Assembly (NCBI GenBank): GCA_002423305.1
Contig: DIVI01000027.1
Span: 309 to 8,235 of the forward strand
Direction of reading: 5' to 3'
DNA length: 7,927 bases
DNA from: Methylococcus sp. UBA6136
Lineage (GTDB): Bacteria > Pseudomonadota > Gammaproteobacteria > Methylococcales > Methylococcaceae
How positions within the stretch are numbered: the first letter of the stretch is position 1; each line of letters opens with the position of its first letter. A program made the translations under genes and the position numbers. Below are positions 7,298-7,927 of the stretch, one piece after another. Under the pieces are notes generated by a model that searched no databases, had not been told where the DNA came from, and worked only from the letters and a program-made list of their open reading frames with translations.

Positions 7298-7879
7298 ATG
7301 TCCGCCGTTCTCAAGACGACCGATCCCTATGAGCAGTTGTTGAATCTTCCCGAAAATCTGGTGGGAGAAATCATTGGCGGCCAGCTGCACACCCAGCCGC
7401 GACCGGCCGGCCCGCATGCCTTGGCGGCATCAAGCATCGGTGGGGAATTGTATTCGCCATTTCAGAAAGGCCGTGGTGGGCCGGGCGGCTGGTGGCTCAT
7501 CGATGAGCCGGAAATTCATTTCGTCCGCGACGTGGAAGTGCTGGTCCCCGACCTGGCCGGCTGGCGTCGGGAACGGATGCCCTGCCTGCCGCTGGATCAT
7601 CGCTTTGAAGTCGTGCCGGATTGGGTGTGCGAGGTGCTCTCGCCGAGTACCCGAAAGAAAGATCGTGTGCTCAAAATGAAGGTCTACGCCCACCACGGCG
7701 TCGCCCATCTCTGGCTGGTCGACCCGCTCGAGAAAACCCTCGAAACCTATGCGCTGACCCACGGCAACTGGACCGTGACCGGACTTTACACCGATGAAGA
7801 TGAAGTCCGCGCTGCGCCCTTTGAGGCCCTGACACTCCAGCTGGGGTATTTGTGGGAAGGCGGGAGCAGAGACGAGTAG
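7298..7879 (+). CDS. Uma2 family (DUF820) PD-(D/E)XK nuclease-fold protein, 193 aa
   Basis: The protein matches the Uma2/DUF820 pattern (PF05685): GEIIGGQL (23-30, Glu24), then VLVPDLAGWR (81-90, Asp85), PDWVCEVLSPST (107-118, Glu112), a basic DRVLKMKVYAHHGV stretch (122-135) and HLWLVDP (137-143). Family structures have a restriction-endonuclease-like fold, and Glu24, Asp85, Glu112 and a nearby Lys are the likely metal-site residues. The cellular role of the family is unknown; its members are often present in many copies in cyanobacteria and some proteobacteria. The length of about 190 aa is typical. The gene starts 83 bp after hypE on the same strand with its own strong ribosome binding site and no clear terminator between, so it may be read through from the hyp operon or have its own promoter. 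A functional tie to hydrogenase maturation is unlikely. Confidence 0.9.
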   Translation: MSAVLKTTDPYEQLLNLPENLVGEIIGGQLHTQPRPAGPHALAASSIGGELYSPFQKGRGGPGGWWLIDEPEIHFVRDVEVLVPDLAGWRRERMPCLPLDHRFEVVPDWVCEVLSPSTRKKDRVLKMKVYAHHGVAHLWLVDPLEKTLETYALTHGNWTVTGLYTDEDEVRAAPFEALTLQLGYLWEGGSRDE

Positions 7880-7927
7880 CAGACGGCATCATGCGATGGG
7901 GCTGTCAGTGGATAGGGTGTTCCAAAG

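Overview
The window is G+C-rich, densely coded bacterial DNA. It holds two blocks transcribed away from each other from a 110-bp gap at 4063-4172. It contains [NiFe]-hydrogenase maturation genes of proteobacterial type, a lipoprotein, and a Uma2-family gene. This fits a proteobacterium, most likely a gammaproteobacterium, with a [NiFe] hydrogenase. Purple sulfur bacteria and their chemolithotrophic relatives would suit, but the sequence alone does not settle the taxon, and no hydrogenase structural gene, rRNA or tRNA is present.

Left block (minus strand, read from 4062 down to 56): a 1024-residue bacterial SNF2-family helicase/translocase is followed 56 bp later by an Mrr-type (type IV-like) restriction endonuclease. 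Both act on DNA, and they are arranged as one transcription unit. The mrr gene is near 50% G+C in lines I counted by hand, against about 65-70% in helicase lines, which suggests a separate and more recent origin.

Right block (plus strand, 4173 to 7214): hypC, hypD, an uncharacterised lipoprotein gene, and hypE. HypC and HypD form the scaffold on which the Fe(CN)2CO group of [NiFe] hydrogenase is built. HypE makes the cyanide ligands from a carbamoyl group loaded on its C-terminal cysteine by HypF. HypA, HypB and HypF are not in the window. The lipoprotein gene sits between hypD and hypE, and its stop codon overlaps the hypE GTG start. Its product contains two copies of a cysteine-pair motif ending in CLxxRG(Y/F). 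No role in hydrogenase maturation is known to me for such a protein.

After hypE and an 83-bp gap comes a Uma2-family (DUF820) PD-(D/E)XK protein gene with a strong ribosome binding site. I saw no tRNA, rRNA, CRISPR array, insertion sequence or prophage gene. The items that most deserve a second look are the Cys-repeat lipoprotein embedded in the hyp operon, the SNF2-Mrr pair with its composition contrast, and a terminator-like hairpin just upstream of hypC.
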